Below are positions 33,607 through 42,953 of a DNA stretch of 64,000 nucleotides, piece after piece; positions within the stretch are counted from its first letter, which is position 1; each line of letters begins with the position of its first letter. The notes under the pieces are model-generated. The model was not told the origin of the DNA. It saw nothing but the letters and a program-made list of their open reading frames with translations, and did no database searches. The position numbers were made by a program, and so were the translations under genes. The stretch is taken from positions 62,001 to 126,000 of the forward strand of contig NZ_FCOA02000023.1 in assembly GCF_001544875.2 (NCBI RefSeq), in the 5' to 3' direction. Source of the stretch: Caballeronia hypogeia (GTDB taxonomy: Bacteria; Pseudomonadota; Gammaproteobacteria; Burkholderiales; Burkholderiaceae).

Positions 33607-34275
33607 ATGTTTCGTCTGAAAAAAATGCCAGAGAAAATCGGCTCTGAGCTCGTCGAGATGGCCTTGGGCGTTGAGCCCGCAACAATTGGGCACTTCCGCC
33701 TGACGGGATTTCCGCGCCCTGCGGTCCGCCCCGCGATTACCGTGCCGAGAATCGTGGGCCCAGCAGTCACGCTTGCATTGCCGGGTGCTGATTCGAGCCT
33801 TCTGCATCACGCGGTCAACCTCCTTCGTGAGGGGGATGTGCTGGTCATTGACCGACTTGGAGACGGTCATCATGCCTGTCTGGGAGGTGGCGTCGCTTTC
33901 GCATTGAAGAACAAAGGAATAGCGGGCGTCGTCATTGACGGGCCTGTTGCCGACCCACACGAGCTTCGGGAAATCGGCTTGCCGGTATGGGCGACCGGGG
34001 TGAGCTCGATAACTACTCGGCTGTTGGGCGTGGGCGGGGAAATGAACTTCGCCATCAGTTGTGGCGGCGCGGTGGTCCATCCAGGGGACCTTGTCATCGC
34101 TGACGAGGCTGGGGTAGTTTTCTTGCCAGTTGACGAGGCCCATGCGGACATTGACCGAGCCGCATCCATGCAACGTGCTGAGCGAGAGGCGTTGAAGATT
34201 CTTGCCACGAACTCGAACTTCGGTGAACTCTCGGGGGCTACTTCCCTCGTGAAAGCAAAGTTAAATTCCCAGTAA
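33607..34275 (+). CDS. RraA-like protein (HMG/CHA aldolase-type fold)
   Basis: 222 residues. The RraA fold is recognisable from the central GDVLVIDRLGDGHHACLGGG and VVIDGPVADPHEL segments. Active HMG/CHA aldolases and RraA normally have an Arg-Asp pair in the latter (for example DGAVRD); here it reads PVAD, so the conserved Arg is missing. The protein may bind metal and substrate but use another chemistry, or be regulatory. It is the last gene of the unit that begins at 28938. Confidence 0.78.
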   Translation: MFRLKKMPEKIGSELVEMALGVEPATIGHFRLTGFPRPAVRPAITVPRIVGPAVTLALPGADSSLLHHAVNLLREGDVLVIDRLGDGHHACLGGGVAFALKNKGIAGVVIDGPVADPHELREIGLPVWATGVSSITTRLLGVGGEMNFAISCGGAVVHPGDLVIADEAGVVFLPVDEAHADIDRAASMQRAEREALKILATNSNFGELSGATSLVKAKLNSQ

Positions 34276-34345
34276 CTGCGCCGTTCGGCGATGGCTCGGT
34301 CATCGCCGCCGCCGCCGCGTTGGTCGAGAACCGTCGTTTCACTTC

Positions 34346-34383
34346 TGGCGCGGAATATCACCTCATTGGCGCAATTTATAGCG
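34346..34383 (+). promoter_or_regulatory. Tandem TGGCGC operator, site C
   Basis: TGGCGC at 34346 and 34367, spacing 21 bp (half-sites TGGCGCGGAATATCACC and TGGCGCAATTTATAGCG). It lies 180 bp before the CoA-ligase gene. Confidence 0.7.
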
Positions 34384-34546
34384 TTCGCCAATTCGAATTT
34401 CTCTAAAAATTAAGCACTAGGCCGTATTTTGCGGCCTCGACTTCATGTAAGGCTGAGGTCGTGCGCCGTGCGCAAACGCTCGGTCGCGAGAAACATTGCG
34501 GCAGCAGAGCCGATGCGCAAGAACGAACAGGATGTCGGAGACGAAG

Positions 34547-35857
34547 ATGCTGATGGAAACGAATGGTAAAGAACCTATCGAGAACGCGAGCCAGGATGAG
34601 CTACGCTCGCTGCAACTGCAACGGCTGAAGTGGTCGTTGTCGCATGCCTACTCGAACGTGCCACATTACAAGCAGGCTTTCGATGCTGCAGGCGTTCACC
34701 CTGATGACCTGAAGCAGCTTTCCGACCTCTCGAAGTTTCCGTTCACATCGAAATCCGACCTGCGAGACAACTATCCGTTTGGCCTTTTCGCGGTGCCCCG
34801 CAACCAGCTCGCACGTATTCATGCTTCCAGCGGCACGACAGGCAAGGCGACGGTCGTCGGATATACAGCCAACGACATCCAAACGTGGGCCGGAGTCGTG
34901 GCTCGTTCCGTTCGAGCGGCGGGCGGTAAGCCCGGCGACATGCTGCACAACGCTTTCGGATACGGGCTGTTCACGGGCGGTCTCGGAATCCACTACGGTG
35001 CCGAGCGCCTCGGATGCGCTGTGATTCCTATGTCGGGAGGCCAGACCGAGAAGCAAGTCCAGCTCATCCATGACTTCGAGCCACGCATCATCATGGTCAC
35101 GCCGTCCTACATGCTGAACCTCCTCGACGAGATGGTCCGGCAGGGTATGGACCCAGCAAGTTCGTCGTTGGAGATTGGCATCTTCGGCGCCGAGCCTTGG
35201 ACCGCAGCGCTTCGCAGCGAGATTGAGAGCCGCGCTGGCATCGACGCTATCGACATCTATGGGCTTTCCGAAGTGATGGGGCCAGGCGTCGCCTGTGAAT
35301 GCATCGAGTCAAAGGATGGTCCGGTTATCTGGGAAGACCACTTTTACCCTGAAATTATCGACCCTGTGACAGGCGAAGTTCTTCCCGATGGCAGTCCGGG
35401 CGAACTCGTCTTCACCTCCCTCACAAAAGAGGCAATGCCCATCATCCGATATCGCACTCGCGATTTGACGGCACTACTTGCGCCGACATCGCGCTCGATG
35501 CGTCGGATGGCGCGCATCACGGGACGCTCCGACGACATGATGATTGTTCGCGGCGTGAACGTGTTCCCGAGTCAGATTGAAGAACTGATTCTGGCCATGC
35601 CGGAACTGAGTGCGCAGTATCAGCTGACGCTGAAGCGGGAAGGCCATCTTGACGCCCTCGGGGTACGCGTTGAGGCGCGCTCCGAATTGACCGCGTCGCT
35701 AACCGATGAGGAGCGCAACTGGCTCTCGAAAGAACTTCAGCGTCGCATCAAGACGATGGTCGGTGTCACGACTGACGTGACGGTCTTGGACGCGGGCCAA
35801 ATCCCGACGTCGTCGACAGGTAAAGCGAAACGAATCGTCGACCTTCGCAATCGTTGA
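34547..35857 (+). CDS. paaK: Phenylacetate-CoA ligase-family adenylating enzyme
   Basis: 436 residues from the ATG at 34547, which has GGAG at ideal spacing; 34532 is an alternative. The P-loop-like motif HASSGTTGKATVVGYT is near residue 94-107, then FGYGLFTGGLGIHYG, IYGLSEVMGPGVACEC and the C-terminal hinge RITGRSDDMMIVRGVNVFPSQIE, the standard PaaK/AMP-forming signature. It activates an aromatic or other carboxylic acid to its CoA thioester with ATP. No paa oxygenase genes are here, so it may activate a different acid released by the amidases of this region. Confidence 0.88.
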   Translation: MLMETNGKEPIENASQDELRSLQLQRLKWSLSHAYSNVPHYKQAFDAAGVHPDDLKQLSDLSKFPFTSKSDLRDNYPFGLFAVPRNQLARIHASSGTTGKATVVGYTANDIQTWAGVVARSVRAAGGKPGDMLHNAFGYGLFTGGLGIHYGAERLGCAVIPMSGGQTEKQVQLIHDFEPRIIMVTPSYMLNLLDEMVRQGMDPASSSLEIGIFGAEPWTAALRSEIESRAGIDAIDIYGLSEVMGPGVACECIESKDGPVIWEDHFYPEIIDPVTGEVLPDGSPGELVFTSLTKEAMPIIRYRTRDLTALLAPTSRSMRRMARITGRSDDMMIVRGVNVFPSQIEELILAMPELSAQYQLTLKREGHLDALGVRVEARSELTASLTDEERNWLSKELQRRIKTMVGVTTDVTVLDAGQIPTSSTGKAKRIVDLRNR

Positions 35858-35903
35858 GGCCTGGGTTGTAGCAGCTTCCCACCTTCGTCCAGTGCGCTCG
35901 CGG

Positions 35904-35941
35904 TGGCGGAAAGGGTCATCAATTTGGCGCATTTTGCAAGC
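35904..35941 (+). promoter_or_regulatory. Tandem TGGCGC operator, site D
   Basis: TGGCGG at 35904 and TGGCGC at 35925, spacing 21 bp (half-sites TGGCGGAAAGGGTCATC and TGGCGCATTTTGCAAGC). It lies 124 bp before the aldehyde dehydrogenase gene. Confidence 0.65.
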
Positions 35942-36048
35942 GACTCGCTGCTACTGACTTCGTACTCTAGCTCAATCCCTACGTCCGAAGTGGCTTTCCA
36001 TTGACGGACAAACCCGAGTGCATAGGTTGTACAAGGAGACAGCACCGC

Positions 36049-37479
36049 ATGAAGAATTACCTCAATGTCATCAACGGGAAGTTGGTCGACAGCCCGGAGT
36101 ACTTTGACTCCCTGAGCCCGGCCACGGCGGAAGCCATCGGCCGGGTTCCGGTATCAACGCCAGCGCAAGTCGATGCGGCGGTCGCAGCCGCTCGTGCCGC
36201 GCAGCCGGCTTGGTCAGCTCTCTCAGACGCCGAGCGCAAAAGCGCGCTTCAGCGCGTCGCCGACGTGTTGAAGGAAAACGCTGAGTATCTGGCGACATGG
36301 ATTACTCGGGAACAAGGCAAGCCGCTCGGCGGCGTTGGCCCCGACCAAGTGCCTGGTTCACGCTTTGAGATGTGGGGCTGCGAGGTTTGGACCCGCGTGC
36401 CGGCAAGTCTCGACCTGTCGCCGGAAGTGGTCTTCGAAGACGATACCCGACGCGACGTCATGTACCGTCAGCCATACGGTGTAGTGGCGGCTGTCGCCCC
36501 GTGGAACTGGCCGTTGCTCATCGCAATCTGGCAAATCGTGCCGGCGCTGCGCGCTGGCAATACCGTCGTCATCAAGCCGTCGGAGCTAACCAGCATCGGT
36601 ACGCTGGAAATGGTTCGCCTGATGGCCGAAGCGCTTCCCCCCGGCGTCTTGAACACCGTTACGGGCGATGGCAAGGTCGGCGGTCTCCTCACCGCTCATA
36701 CCGATGTCGATAAGATTCTATTCACAGGGTCGACTGCAACCGGCGCCCGTATCACCGCGGCCGCGGCGGAATCCGTGACCCCCACGACAATGGAACTTGG
36801 TGGTAACGACGCGGCAATCGTACTGCCGGATGCGGACCCCAAAGCAATCGCGATGGGCTTGTTTTGGGGAGCCTTCCTCAATATGGGACAAACCTGCGCT
36901 TGCATCAAGCGCCTCTACGTCCCCCAAGCTCTTCATGATGTTGTAGTGTCTGAACTCAAGGCCATTGCTGAAGCGCTCCCGATGGGCGACGGAATGAACG
37001 ACGGCGTGGCGGTCGGTCCGATTCAAAACAAGAAACAGTACGACAAGGTGGTATCGCTAGTTGAATCGGCCCAAGCCGAAGGCGGCAAAATCGAATGCGG
37101 CGGAACCACGTCAGATTCTCGCGGCTACTTTTATCCGATTACGCTGGTGACGGGCCTGAATGACGGCGCTCGTCTGGTCGATGAAGAGCAGTTTGGGCCC
37201 GTGTTGCCCATCATCAAGTATCGGGAACTGGACGATGCAATTTCAAGCGCCAATCGACTCGACGTAGGGTTGGGAGCTTCAGTCTGGTCACCAAACCTGG
37301 ACCGTGCGGCCGAGGTAGCAACGAAGGTTCGGGCGGGTACCGTTTGGGTCAATCAACACGGTGCAATCCACCCGATGGTGCCGTTCGGCGGAATCAAGGG
37401 TTCCGGGTGGGGAGTCGAGTTTGGCGTTGAAGGTCTGAAGGCAATGACTCAGCCGCACGTCATCAGCATCAAGAAGTAG
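36049..37479 (+). CDS. Aldehyde dehydrogenase, betaine-aldehyde/4-aminobutyraldehyde-like
   Basis: 476 residues from the ATG at 36049 with AAGGAGA upstream. Catalytic Cys283 is in GQTCACIKR and Glu249 in MELGGND; cofactor contact FTGSTATGARI is near 223. It oxidises an aldehyde, possibly an amino-aldehyde, to the acid with NAD(P)+. It has its own operator pair and a terminator, so it is a single-gene unit of the regulon. Confidence 0.9.
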   Translation: MKNYLNVINGKLVDSPEYFDSLSPATAEAIGRVPVSTPAQVDAAVAAARAAQPAWSALSDAERKSALQRVADVLKENAEYLATWITREQGKPLGGVGPDQVPGSRFEMWGCEVWTRVPASLDLSPEVVFEDDTRRDVMYRQPYGVVAAVAPWNWPLLIAIWQIVPALRAGNTVVIKPSELTSIGTLEMVRLMAEALPPGVLNTVTGDGKVGGLLTAHTDVDKILFTGSTATGARITAAAAESVTPTTMELGGNDAAIVLPDADPKAIAMGLFWGAFLNMGQTCACIKRLYVPQALHDVVVSELKAIAEALPMGDGMNDGVAVGPIQNKKQYDKVVSLVESAQAEGGKIECGGTTSDSRGYFYPITLVTGLNDGARLVDEEQFGPVLPIIKYRELDDAISSANRLDVGLGASVWSPNLDRAAEVATKVRAGTVWVNQHGAIHPMVPFGGIKGSGWGVEFGVEGLKAMTQPHVISIKK

Positions 37480-37489
37480 CGGATGCTGG

Positions 37490-37518
37490 CTTCCCGGCTT
37501 GGCCGGGGAGTCAATTTT
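37490..37518 (+). terminator. Terminator after the aldehyde dehydrogenase
   Basis: CTTCCCGGC (37490-37498), loop TTG, GCCGGGGAG (37502-37510), then TCAATTTT. One G-U pair in a 9-bp stem. Confidence 0.7.
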
Positions 37519-37665
37519 GCTGTAGCCGCGCCTCGGAAAAGAGCGCTGGCTCAAGCGGCGGAAATGATAATTTACGCCAAAGGTCCTCATTACTGCACCC
37601 CTTTCACGAGCGCACTACAATCGTTGACACCGCGATTACGCGGCAGCAACGAACAGGAGCCTCTC

Positions 37666-37914
37666 GTGAGACGAATCATTACTTTCCTTAGAGCTGGCGC
37701 CGTTGGCGCAGCAGTCCTATGCTCGGTCGCCCATGCTCAACCAACAAATAACGACGCCTCCCGCCCGTTGACGCGCGCGCAGGTTAAAGCCGACCTTGTT
37801 GAATGGCGGAATGCGGGTTACAACCCGCAGAGCTGGGTTGCGGACCCGGACTATTTTGCGACCATCGCTCAGCGTGTCACCGAGAATCGTCACGGACGTA
37901 CTGTCGCGCAGTAA
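37666..37914 (+). CDS. DUF4148-family small exported protein
   Basis: 82 residues from a GTG at 37666 with AGGAG upstream. A signal peptide (about 1-24, cleaved after AHA) is followed by LTRAQVKADLVEWRNAGYNP, the core of DUF4148, a Burkholderiaceae-specific family of short periplasmic proteins of unknown role. It is useful as a lineage marker. Confidence 0.85.
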   Translation: MRRIITFLRAGAVGAAVLCSVAHAQPTNNDASRPLTRAQVKADLVEWRNAGYNPQSWVADPDYFATIAQRVTENRHGRTVAQ

Positions 37915-37949
37915 GGAAGAGGCGAGCTTTACTGTCAGGCGAGTGCCTA

Positions 37950-37976
37950 TACAGGCGCGGCTCAGCCGCGCCTGTA
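37950..37976. terminator. Hairpin between convergent genes
   Basis: TACAGGCGCGGC (37950-37961), loop TCA, GCCGCGCCTGTA (37965-37976): perfect 12 bp. There is no T-run on either side, but its place between two convergent stop codons suits a bidirectional terminator. Confidence 0.55.
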
Positions 37977-37988
37977 CGTACTGCGGAT

Positions 37989-38876
37989 TTACACCTTCGT
38001 AATAGCGTGCACCCCAGTACGCATCGGATTCTTTTGTTTCCACTCTTCAAGTGGATTGGCCGCTCGCCACGAGCGCGCGTACCCACCCATGGTTGTGAAC
38101 GTCACGTCTGCGTTTTCGCGAGCGTACTGAATAAAACGCTCGAGCATTCGAATACGACTGCCGCGCCCAATCGTCTGCGGATGCATGGTCAGGATGAAGA
38201 CGCCGTCGGGACATTCGTTCACTGCGAAATCGAAGTCGTCCTTCCACATTCCCTCAAGCGTGCGGGGCGGAACGTATCCAGGAAAGAAGCCCGGAATGGT
38301 CTCAAACGCCGAGAAGTCCCCGAGAACGTGGCTGACGGGCATCTCGACCAAGTCAAGTACTTCACCGAACTGATAGGGCTCGTCTAGTCCCCATTTGTCG
38401 CCAGTGCGCGGGTAGTACGGATAGAAGTCGTTGGCGAAGCAGTTCGAATCCCACTCGAAGCCGTACTGAGTAAGCAACTTCAACGTATCGTGACTGAGAT
38501 TGACCGCCGGTGAGCGATAACCCACGGGCCTGACTCCTGCAACTCGCTCGAGTGCTTCCAGCCCCTTCTCGAGAATCCGGATTTCACCGGCTTTATCGAA
38601 GTCAGCGGGATTCTCATGAACCCAGCCGTGGTGACCAATCTCATGACCTTCGTCGCGAATCATTCGGACCAAGTCAGGGAATGCGTAGGCGGTGTGGCCG
38701 GGAATGCAGAACGTTGCCTGGATGTCTAAGCGCTTCAGGAGGTTCACCACCCGCGGCGTGCCGACAACCGAGAATTCTCCGCGCGAAACCGTGGAGGGGT
38801 CATTTGACTTCGCCGTGCCAATCCACGACGAGACTGCATCCACATCGAACGACAGACAAACTGTGATATTGGGCAT
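37989..38876 (-). CDS. Polysaccharide deacetylase-family protein (NodB-like)
   Basis: 295 residues from the ATG at 38876, with AGGAAGGAG upstream. The NodB-fold motifs are SFDVDAV (catalytic Asp and metal Asp, about 8-14) and EIGHHGWVHE (metal His pair, about 76-85), then GYRSPAVNLSHDTL. Members remove acetyl groups from sugars or, in the PuuE/allantoinase-like branch, hydrolyse amides. The cytoplasmic form (no signal peptide) favours a small amide substrate. It is served by operator site E on its own strand. Confidence 0.86.
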   Translation of the reverse strand: MPNITVCLSFDVDAVSSWIGTAKSNDPSTVSRGEFSVVGTPRVVNLLKRLDIQATFCIPGHTAYAFPDLVRMIRDEGHEIGHHGWVHENPADFDKAGEIRILEKGLEALERVAGVRPVGYRSPAVNLSHDTLKLLTQYGFEWDSNCFANDFYPYYPRTGDKWGLDEPYQFGEVLDLVEMPVSHVLGDFSAFETIPGFFPGYVPPRTLEGMWKDDFDFAVNECPDGVFILTMHPQTIGRGSRIRMLERFIQYARENADVTFTTMGGYARSWRAANPLEEWKQKNPMRTGVHAITKV

Positions 38877-39119
38877 CTCCTGCTCCTTCCTCCAGGATGC
38901 GTCATCTCGATGCGCATCACTCATCTGTAGGCGTCGGCAAAACGCCTACGTTTTACGAAGCGGCCAATCGCCGCTGATTTAGCCGATTTGCGGTCGGCGG
39001 GCTTCTGCACTTTTCATAGTAGCCACACCAGAAATACGGCCGCATGGCAAAAGGTGCCAAAGTCGTGATAATTCGCGCCATTCCCGCCGGGCAATTGACG
39101 AGCATTGCAGTGCGCGAGA
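38877..39119. promoter_or_regulatory. Short region between the deacetylase gene and the AraC gene
   Basis: It contains site E, and the AraC gene ends at 39120. No other element was seen. Confidence 0.4.
39043..39080 (-). promoter_or_regulatory. Tandem TGGCGC operator, site E
   Basis: On the minus strand TGGCGC begins at 39080 and TGGCAC at 39059, spacing 21 bp (half-sites TGGCGCGAATTATCACG and TGGCACCTTTTGCCATG). It points to the deacetylase gene starting at 38876. Confidence 0.65.
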
Positions 39120-40163
39120 CTACTCGCGCTTCTTGGCCGGACCGGAGGGGTCGGCGGCAGGTTCGTTGTCCGATGCCCAGTTCTGAGTCGCACGCCACAA
39201 GACCGAAGAGTCGGCGTATCCCACTGCTCGCGCAAGGGCGGCACGTGACATTCCGTCTTTCGCGGAAAGCGTCTCGACACTCTCCTTCCGAACCTCTCGA
39301 ACAATATCCCGGACAGACGTGCCTGCGTCCGCGAGATGCCGTTGAAGCGACCGCTGCGAAAGCCCGAGGTCTTTCGCAATATCCCCGACGATGAGCTTTT
39401 CTCGGGACAACCGCCTTGCGACAAGGTCTCTCACTTGTTCGACGAGACTGTGGGGAATTGCCTCGCGCGCAATAAGGTCGGCTGCGTGACGTTCCATCAT
39501 CGCCGCCATGTGGATGTCGGCGCTCTTGATTTGTGCATCTAAGTCTTTCGAAGACAGCAAAACCGCGTTCGTCTGCTGGCTGAACCTGACCGGGCATCGG
39601 AACATTCGACTGTAGGGTTTCAGGTCAGACGGCGGAGCGTGCTCAAACTGAACCTCGACGGGATTCCAATTGGGTCCGCGCACTAGCCGAATCATGTTGC
39701 ACATCGCCGAAAGGCTGAATTCTGTGTCCTGCGCTCGCGGCCAAATGCTGGCGTCGCTGATTTGGTAGAACCAGCTGGGAGCATCATGCTTCAGCAGCAA
39801 GTCCATCGACGTGGAGCCCTGCCAAGACTCAATTGCTCGAGAGAACTTCCGCATGGCGACCTTCAACGTCGAAGAGGAGGTGAACACCAAGCCGGCAGGG
39901 CCGAGTTCCGAGAGGTGCAAGTCGCGCCCCAGTCGCAGTCCGAGTGTGGGCTCGCTCAGTAACGCTGCCGCTTCCTCAAAGATTTCGATGTACGTGATTA
40001 CGGGAAGAATCTCATACGGGTCTGACAGCATTCTGCGATTGAGGCGATACCGTGTGAGCAAGCTCTCGGTATCTGCGCCCGCCGCGTCCAACGCCCGGAT
40101 GAGGGGGCCCATTTGACCCGCTCGGCACAGAGGCGCACGTTGCGCACTTGAACTATTACCCAT
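39120..40163 (-). CDS. AraC-family regulator, OruR-type, likely master regulator of the region
   Basis: 347 residues. The N-terminal ligand domain (about 15-220) is the arabinose-binding-like type found in OruR/ornithine-utilisation regulators (MGPLIRALDAAGADTESLL at its start). The C-terminal double helix-turn-helix is at about 250-340: IVGDIAKDLGLSQRSLQRHL and AALARAVGYADSSVLWRATQNW. The last helix is a little unlike the usual SAFSRAFKRW pattern. It is divergent from the porin gene, with operator site F between them. Being the only regulator embedded in the operator-bearing block, it is the best candidate for binding all nine sites. Confidence 0.85.
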   Translation of the reverse strand: MGNSSSAQRAPLCRAGQMGPLIRALDAAGADTESLLTRYRLNRRMLSDPYEILPVITYIEIFEEAAALLSEPTLGLRLGRDLHLSELGPAGLVFTSSSTLKVAMRKFSRAIESWQGSTSMDLLLKHDAPSWFYQISDASIWPRAQDTEFSLSAMCNMIRLVRGPNWNPVEVQFEHAPPSDLKPYSRMFRCPVRFSQQTNAVLLSSKDLDAQIKSADIHMAAMMERHAADLIAREAIPHSLVEQVRDLVARRLSREKLIVGDIAKDLGLSQRSLQRHLADAGTSVRDIVREVRKESVETLSAKDGMSRAALARAVGYADSSVLWRATQNWASDNEPAADPSGPAKKRE

Positions 40164-40476
40164 GATTTCATCAGTCCACCAATAAGACCTTTCTGAGCGC
40201 GGGTGCTCGCCTCGCGCTGCAAGCCCACCCTACCTAAAGCTGCTGCGCGGACGCTGCAGCCGACACGACTCGAAGATAACCCGATTCCCCCTACCAGAAT
40301 CGTGTGGGGAAAACCCTGACGCAACCCCGTTTTGGCGCTTTTCGCAATGTCTTTGGCGCACTTTATCATGTATGCGCGTTTTTGACTGCTCAACAATTGA
40401 GCCCATCAACACACCACACGCTGTGCTTGAAGCAAAGGCGCTAAAAAACAGCGAGCTCAACCCCGGAGATTCTTCG
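40164..40476. promoter_or_regulatory. Divergent promoter region, AraC gene / porin
   Basis: About 310 bp holding site F at 40333-40370. The AraC start lies 170 bp from the site, so autoregulation is possible. Confidence 0.5.
40333..40370 (+). promoter_or_regulatory. Tandem TGGCGC operator, site F
   Basis: TGGCGC at 40333 and 40354, spacing 21 bp (half-sites TGGCGCTTTTCGCAATG and TGGCGCACTTTATCATG). It lies 123 bp before the porin start. Confidence 0.75.
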
Positions 40477-41664
40477 ATGACGCCGCGAGACATGAAATGC
40501 GACAAGGATGCACTGGCAATGCATCGGACTACGAAAAATTCGTTTGGTGAAGAGAAGCGACCGACGCGACCAATCGCAACTCTCGCAACGGCTCTTGCTA
40601 TTCTTTGTACGTGCAGTCAGGCGCATGCGCAATCGTCTGTGACACTCTACGGCTCCATCGTGGACGGCATTGTCTGGGCGAACAATGTCGGTGGTTCGCA
40701 CCTGGTCAAGCTGGCGAGCGGTGGTCACTGGTCGAACAACTGGGGCATTACCGGAACTGAAGACCTGGGCGGCGGACTCAAGGCGTTCTTCAACCTGAAC
40801 AACACCTACAACTTCAACACGGGCCAATCGTATGGCACCAATGAAATGTGGGGCGGCTCAGCCTACGTTGGTCTCTCGAGCACTACCCTCGGTAAGTTCA
40901 CGATGGGTCAGCAGTACGACTACTCGGTCGACTTCGTTCAATACTCGGCTCCCGCATCAGGGACGTTGTTCGCCTTCCACCCTGGCGCATTTGACCGCGT
41001 CCCGGGCGTCGCTTTAGCTAACACTGTCTCGTACGAATCGCCTCGCCTCGCCGGCCTTCGCGCACGCGGTATGTACAGCTTCGGTTCGGCAACGAGCCCG
41101 ACCAACACTCGCAGAAGTTACAGTGCTGCGCTCGATTTCAAAGAAGGCAACTTCAGAGCGGAAGCCTTCACAACCAGCGTAGGTGGGACGTCCATTGCTC
41201 CGGGAACGGGCGCAGGCATGGCGAACTTCCTGAACCGCTCGCTCACCGCAAATCCAGCGCAGTCGATTGCGCTGCGAAGCACAGACATCTACGGCGTAGC
41301 CGCCGCCTATGACTGGGACAAATTCACCTTCCGCAGTAATTTCACGCGAATCTACTTCACCGACGCTAGCGCTGCGCAAAATAAGCAGACCGTCTCGAAT
41401 GCGGAAGGTGCTATCCAGTACAAGATTCAGCCCGACCTGTACGTCAATGGCGGCTACACCTACTCCTGGACAAATGGTGTGCACTGGAATCAAGTGAACC
41501 TCGCAACTGATTATTTCCTCTCAAAGCGCACCGACATAATGCTTGCCACGAACTTCCAGCGCGTTTCAGGCCCTCCTGGGCAGGTCGCGAATATGTTCAC
41601 GATTGGCAACTCGTCCTCACAGAGTCAACTCTTGTTCTATGCGGGCATCCGGCACTTCTTCTAA
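40477..41664 (+). CDS. Gram-negative porin (trimeric, OmpC/PhoE-like of Betaproteobacteria)
   Basis: 395 residues from the ATG at 40477 (GGAG upstream). An unusually long leader of 51 residues ends in QAHA, with the mature protein starting QSSVTLYGSIVDG, the standard beginning of this family. Beta-strand patterns such as GGSAYVGLSSTTLGKFTMGQQ run through it, and it ends in a terminal Phe (AGIRHFF), the BAM recognition signal. It lets small solutes cross the outer membrane. Being operator-controlled, it is probably an import pore specific to this regulon's substrate. Confidence 0.92.
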   Translation: MTPRDMKCDKDALAMHRTTKNSFGEEKRPTRPIATLATALAILCTCSQAHAQSSVTLYGSIVDGIVWANNVGGSHLVKLASGGHWSNNWGITGTEDLGGGLKAFFNLNNTYNFNTGQSYGTNEMWGGSAYVGLSSTTLGKFTMGQQYDYSVDFVQYSAPASGTLFAFHPGAFDRVPGVALANTVSYESPRLAGLRARGMYSFGSATSPTNTRRSYSAALDFKEGNFRAEAFTTSVGGTSIAPGTGAGMANFLNRSLTANPAQSIALRSTDIYGVAAAYDWDKFTFRSNFTRIYFTDASAAQNKQTVSNAEGAIQYKIQPDLYVNGGYTYSWTNGVHWNQVNLATDYFLSKRTDIMLATNFQRVSGPPGQVANMFTIGNSSSQSQLLFYAGIRHFF

Positions 41665-41738
41665 GCCACCACCGACGACCCGTAATCCTCTTCGATGCCG
41701 TCTGTCAACGGCTCTGAACAAACGCAACAGGATTTAGT

Positions 41739-42953
41739 ATGAAACCTATTTCTGTAGGCAATCAAACAAGCGCGCCGGGCATATCGAGGGCGACGTACCT
41801 GTCCTTGGTCGTCATCACGGCCATCGTGCCGATGATTCTTCTAGTTGCCCCTGCAGCGGCGAGTCAAATGGCGCTGCAGTTGAAGCTTTCTCCGGCGCAA
41901 ATTGGGACTTACTTCTTTTTCGAGCTTGGAGCATTCAGCTTGGGCACTATTCCGTGCAGCTTGGCGCTTCATCGGGTGGACGGACGACGCATTGCTCTGG
42001 TGGCGGCAATTGTTTTCTGCTTGGGCAACCTCGCCACTGCTTGGTTAGGTACAACATTCATCGCTTTGCTGGTGCTGCGCTCTATCACGTCGCTTGCAGC
42101 GGGTGTTCTTAACGTGCTTTGTCTAATGACCGCTGCGCGAGCGCACAACCCTGACCGCTTGTTTGGCGTGTGTATCACCGGCCAGCTCATAGCAGGCGCT
42201 ATCGGCCTGTGGGTTTTCCCGCAACTCTTTGCATCCTTCGGATTGGCGGCGCTGTATGTCGCGATGGGACTCCTCGGAATTAGCTTTATCGCTGTGGCGC
42301 GTAACTTTCCGGACTTTTTGGTACGCCCGGAACCCGCTGCGTCAAGAACTGCTTCTGCAGGGAACTCGACCTCGGGCTTCGCATTGCCTGTTGTTGTGGT
42401 CCTGTCGGTGTTCCTGTTCTATCTTGCGATGGGCGGCGTATGGACCTTCGTTCATGGCTCGGCACACTCAGTTGGATTGGATGCGGCTACAGCCGGCAAG
42501 GTCATGTCCATCGCGACCATCATGGGAATCATCGGAGCAGGGCTCGCGTCCTATCTGGGAGGCAAGGTTAATCGCTCGCTCGTGCTCTGGATTGGATATG
42601 CAGTGATGGTCGCTTCGATTCTGGGCCTCTCCTACAAAGGCGGACTCGAAGGGTTTGTTGCGGCGGTCTTTCTGTTCAAGTTCGGTTGGACGTTCGTATT
42701 GCCCTTCATCTTCGCTGCAGCAGCGAAAGTTTCTTCGGCGCGACTTTTCGGAACTCTGTCACTTTTCGTTGGAGGCGGCCTTGCTTTCGGGCCGCTCATC
42801 GGTGGGTTCCTAATTCAAGCAACCGGAAGTTCCAAGACCTTATATGTCGTCGCGGCAATCGCCACCGCCGTGTCCGCGGTGATGCTCAATCGCATTGCCG
42901 CTGTGGGCAAGAGCACGCCTCTTTCCGTCGAGCCTGGTCTTCAGAATCAGTAG
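41739..42953 (+). CDS. MFS transporter, paralogue 2
   Basis: 404 residues, about 12 membrane segments, and the counterpart of the transporter at 27509-28708: shared PMILLVAPAAASQ, IGTYFFFELGAFS, HRVDGRRIAL and a WTFVLP segment near residue 320. An ACAGGATT ribosome site precedes the ATG. It follows the porin by 75 bp and precedes the kinase/aminotransferase pair, so porin, inner-membrane transporter and enzymes form one import-and-use unit. Confidence 0.85.
   Translation: MKPISVGNQTSAPGISRATYLSLVVITAIVPMILLVAPAAASQMALQLKLSPAQIGTYFFFELGAFSLGTIPCSLALHRVDGRRIALVAAIVFCLGNLATAWLGTTFIALLVLRSITSLAAGVLNVLCLMTAARAHNPDRLFGVCITGQLIAGAIGLWVFPQLFASFGLAALYVAMGLLGISFIAVARNFPDFLVRPEPAASRTASAGNSTSGFALPVVVVLSVFLFYLAMGGVWTFVHGSAHSVGLDAATAGKVMSIATIMGIIGAGLASYLGGKVNRSLVLWIGYAVMVASILGLSYKGGLEGFVAAVFLFKFGWTFVLPFIFAAAAKVSSARLFGTLSLFVGGGLAFGPLIGGFLIQATGSSKTLYVVAAIATAVSAVMLNRIAAVGKSTPLSVEPGLQNQ

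Noticed and set aside
37560..37575. A single TGGCGT-like half-site on the minus strand
   Set aside because: No partner lies 21 bp away in either direction, and it points back into the aldehyde dehydrogenase.
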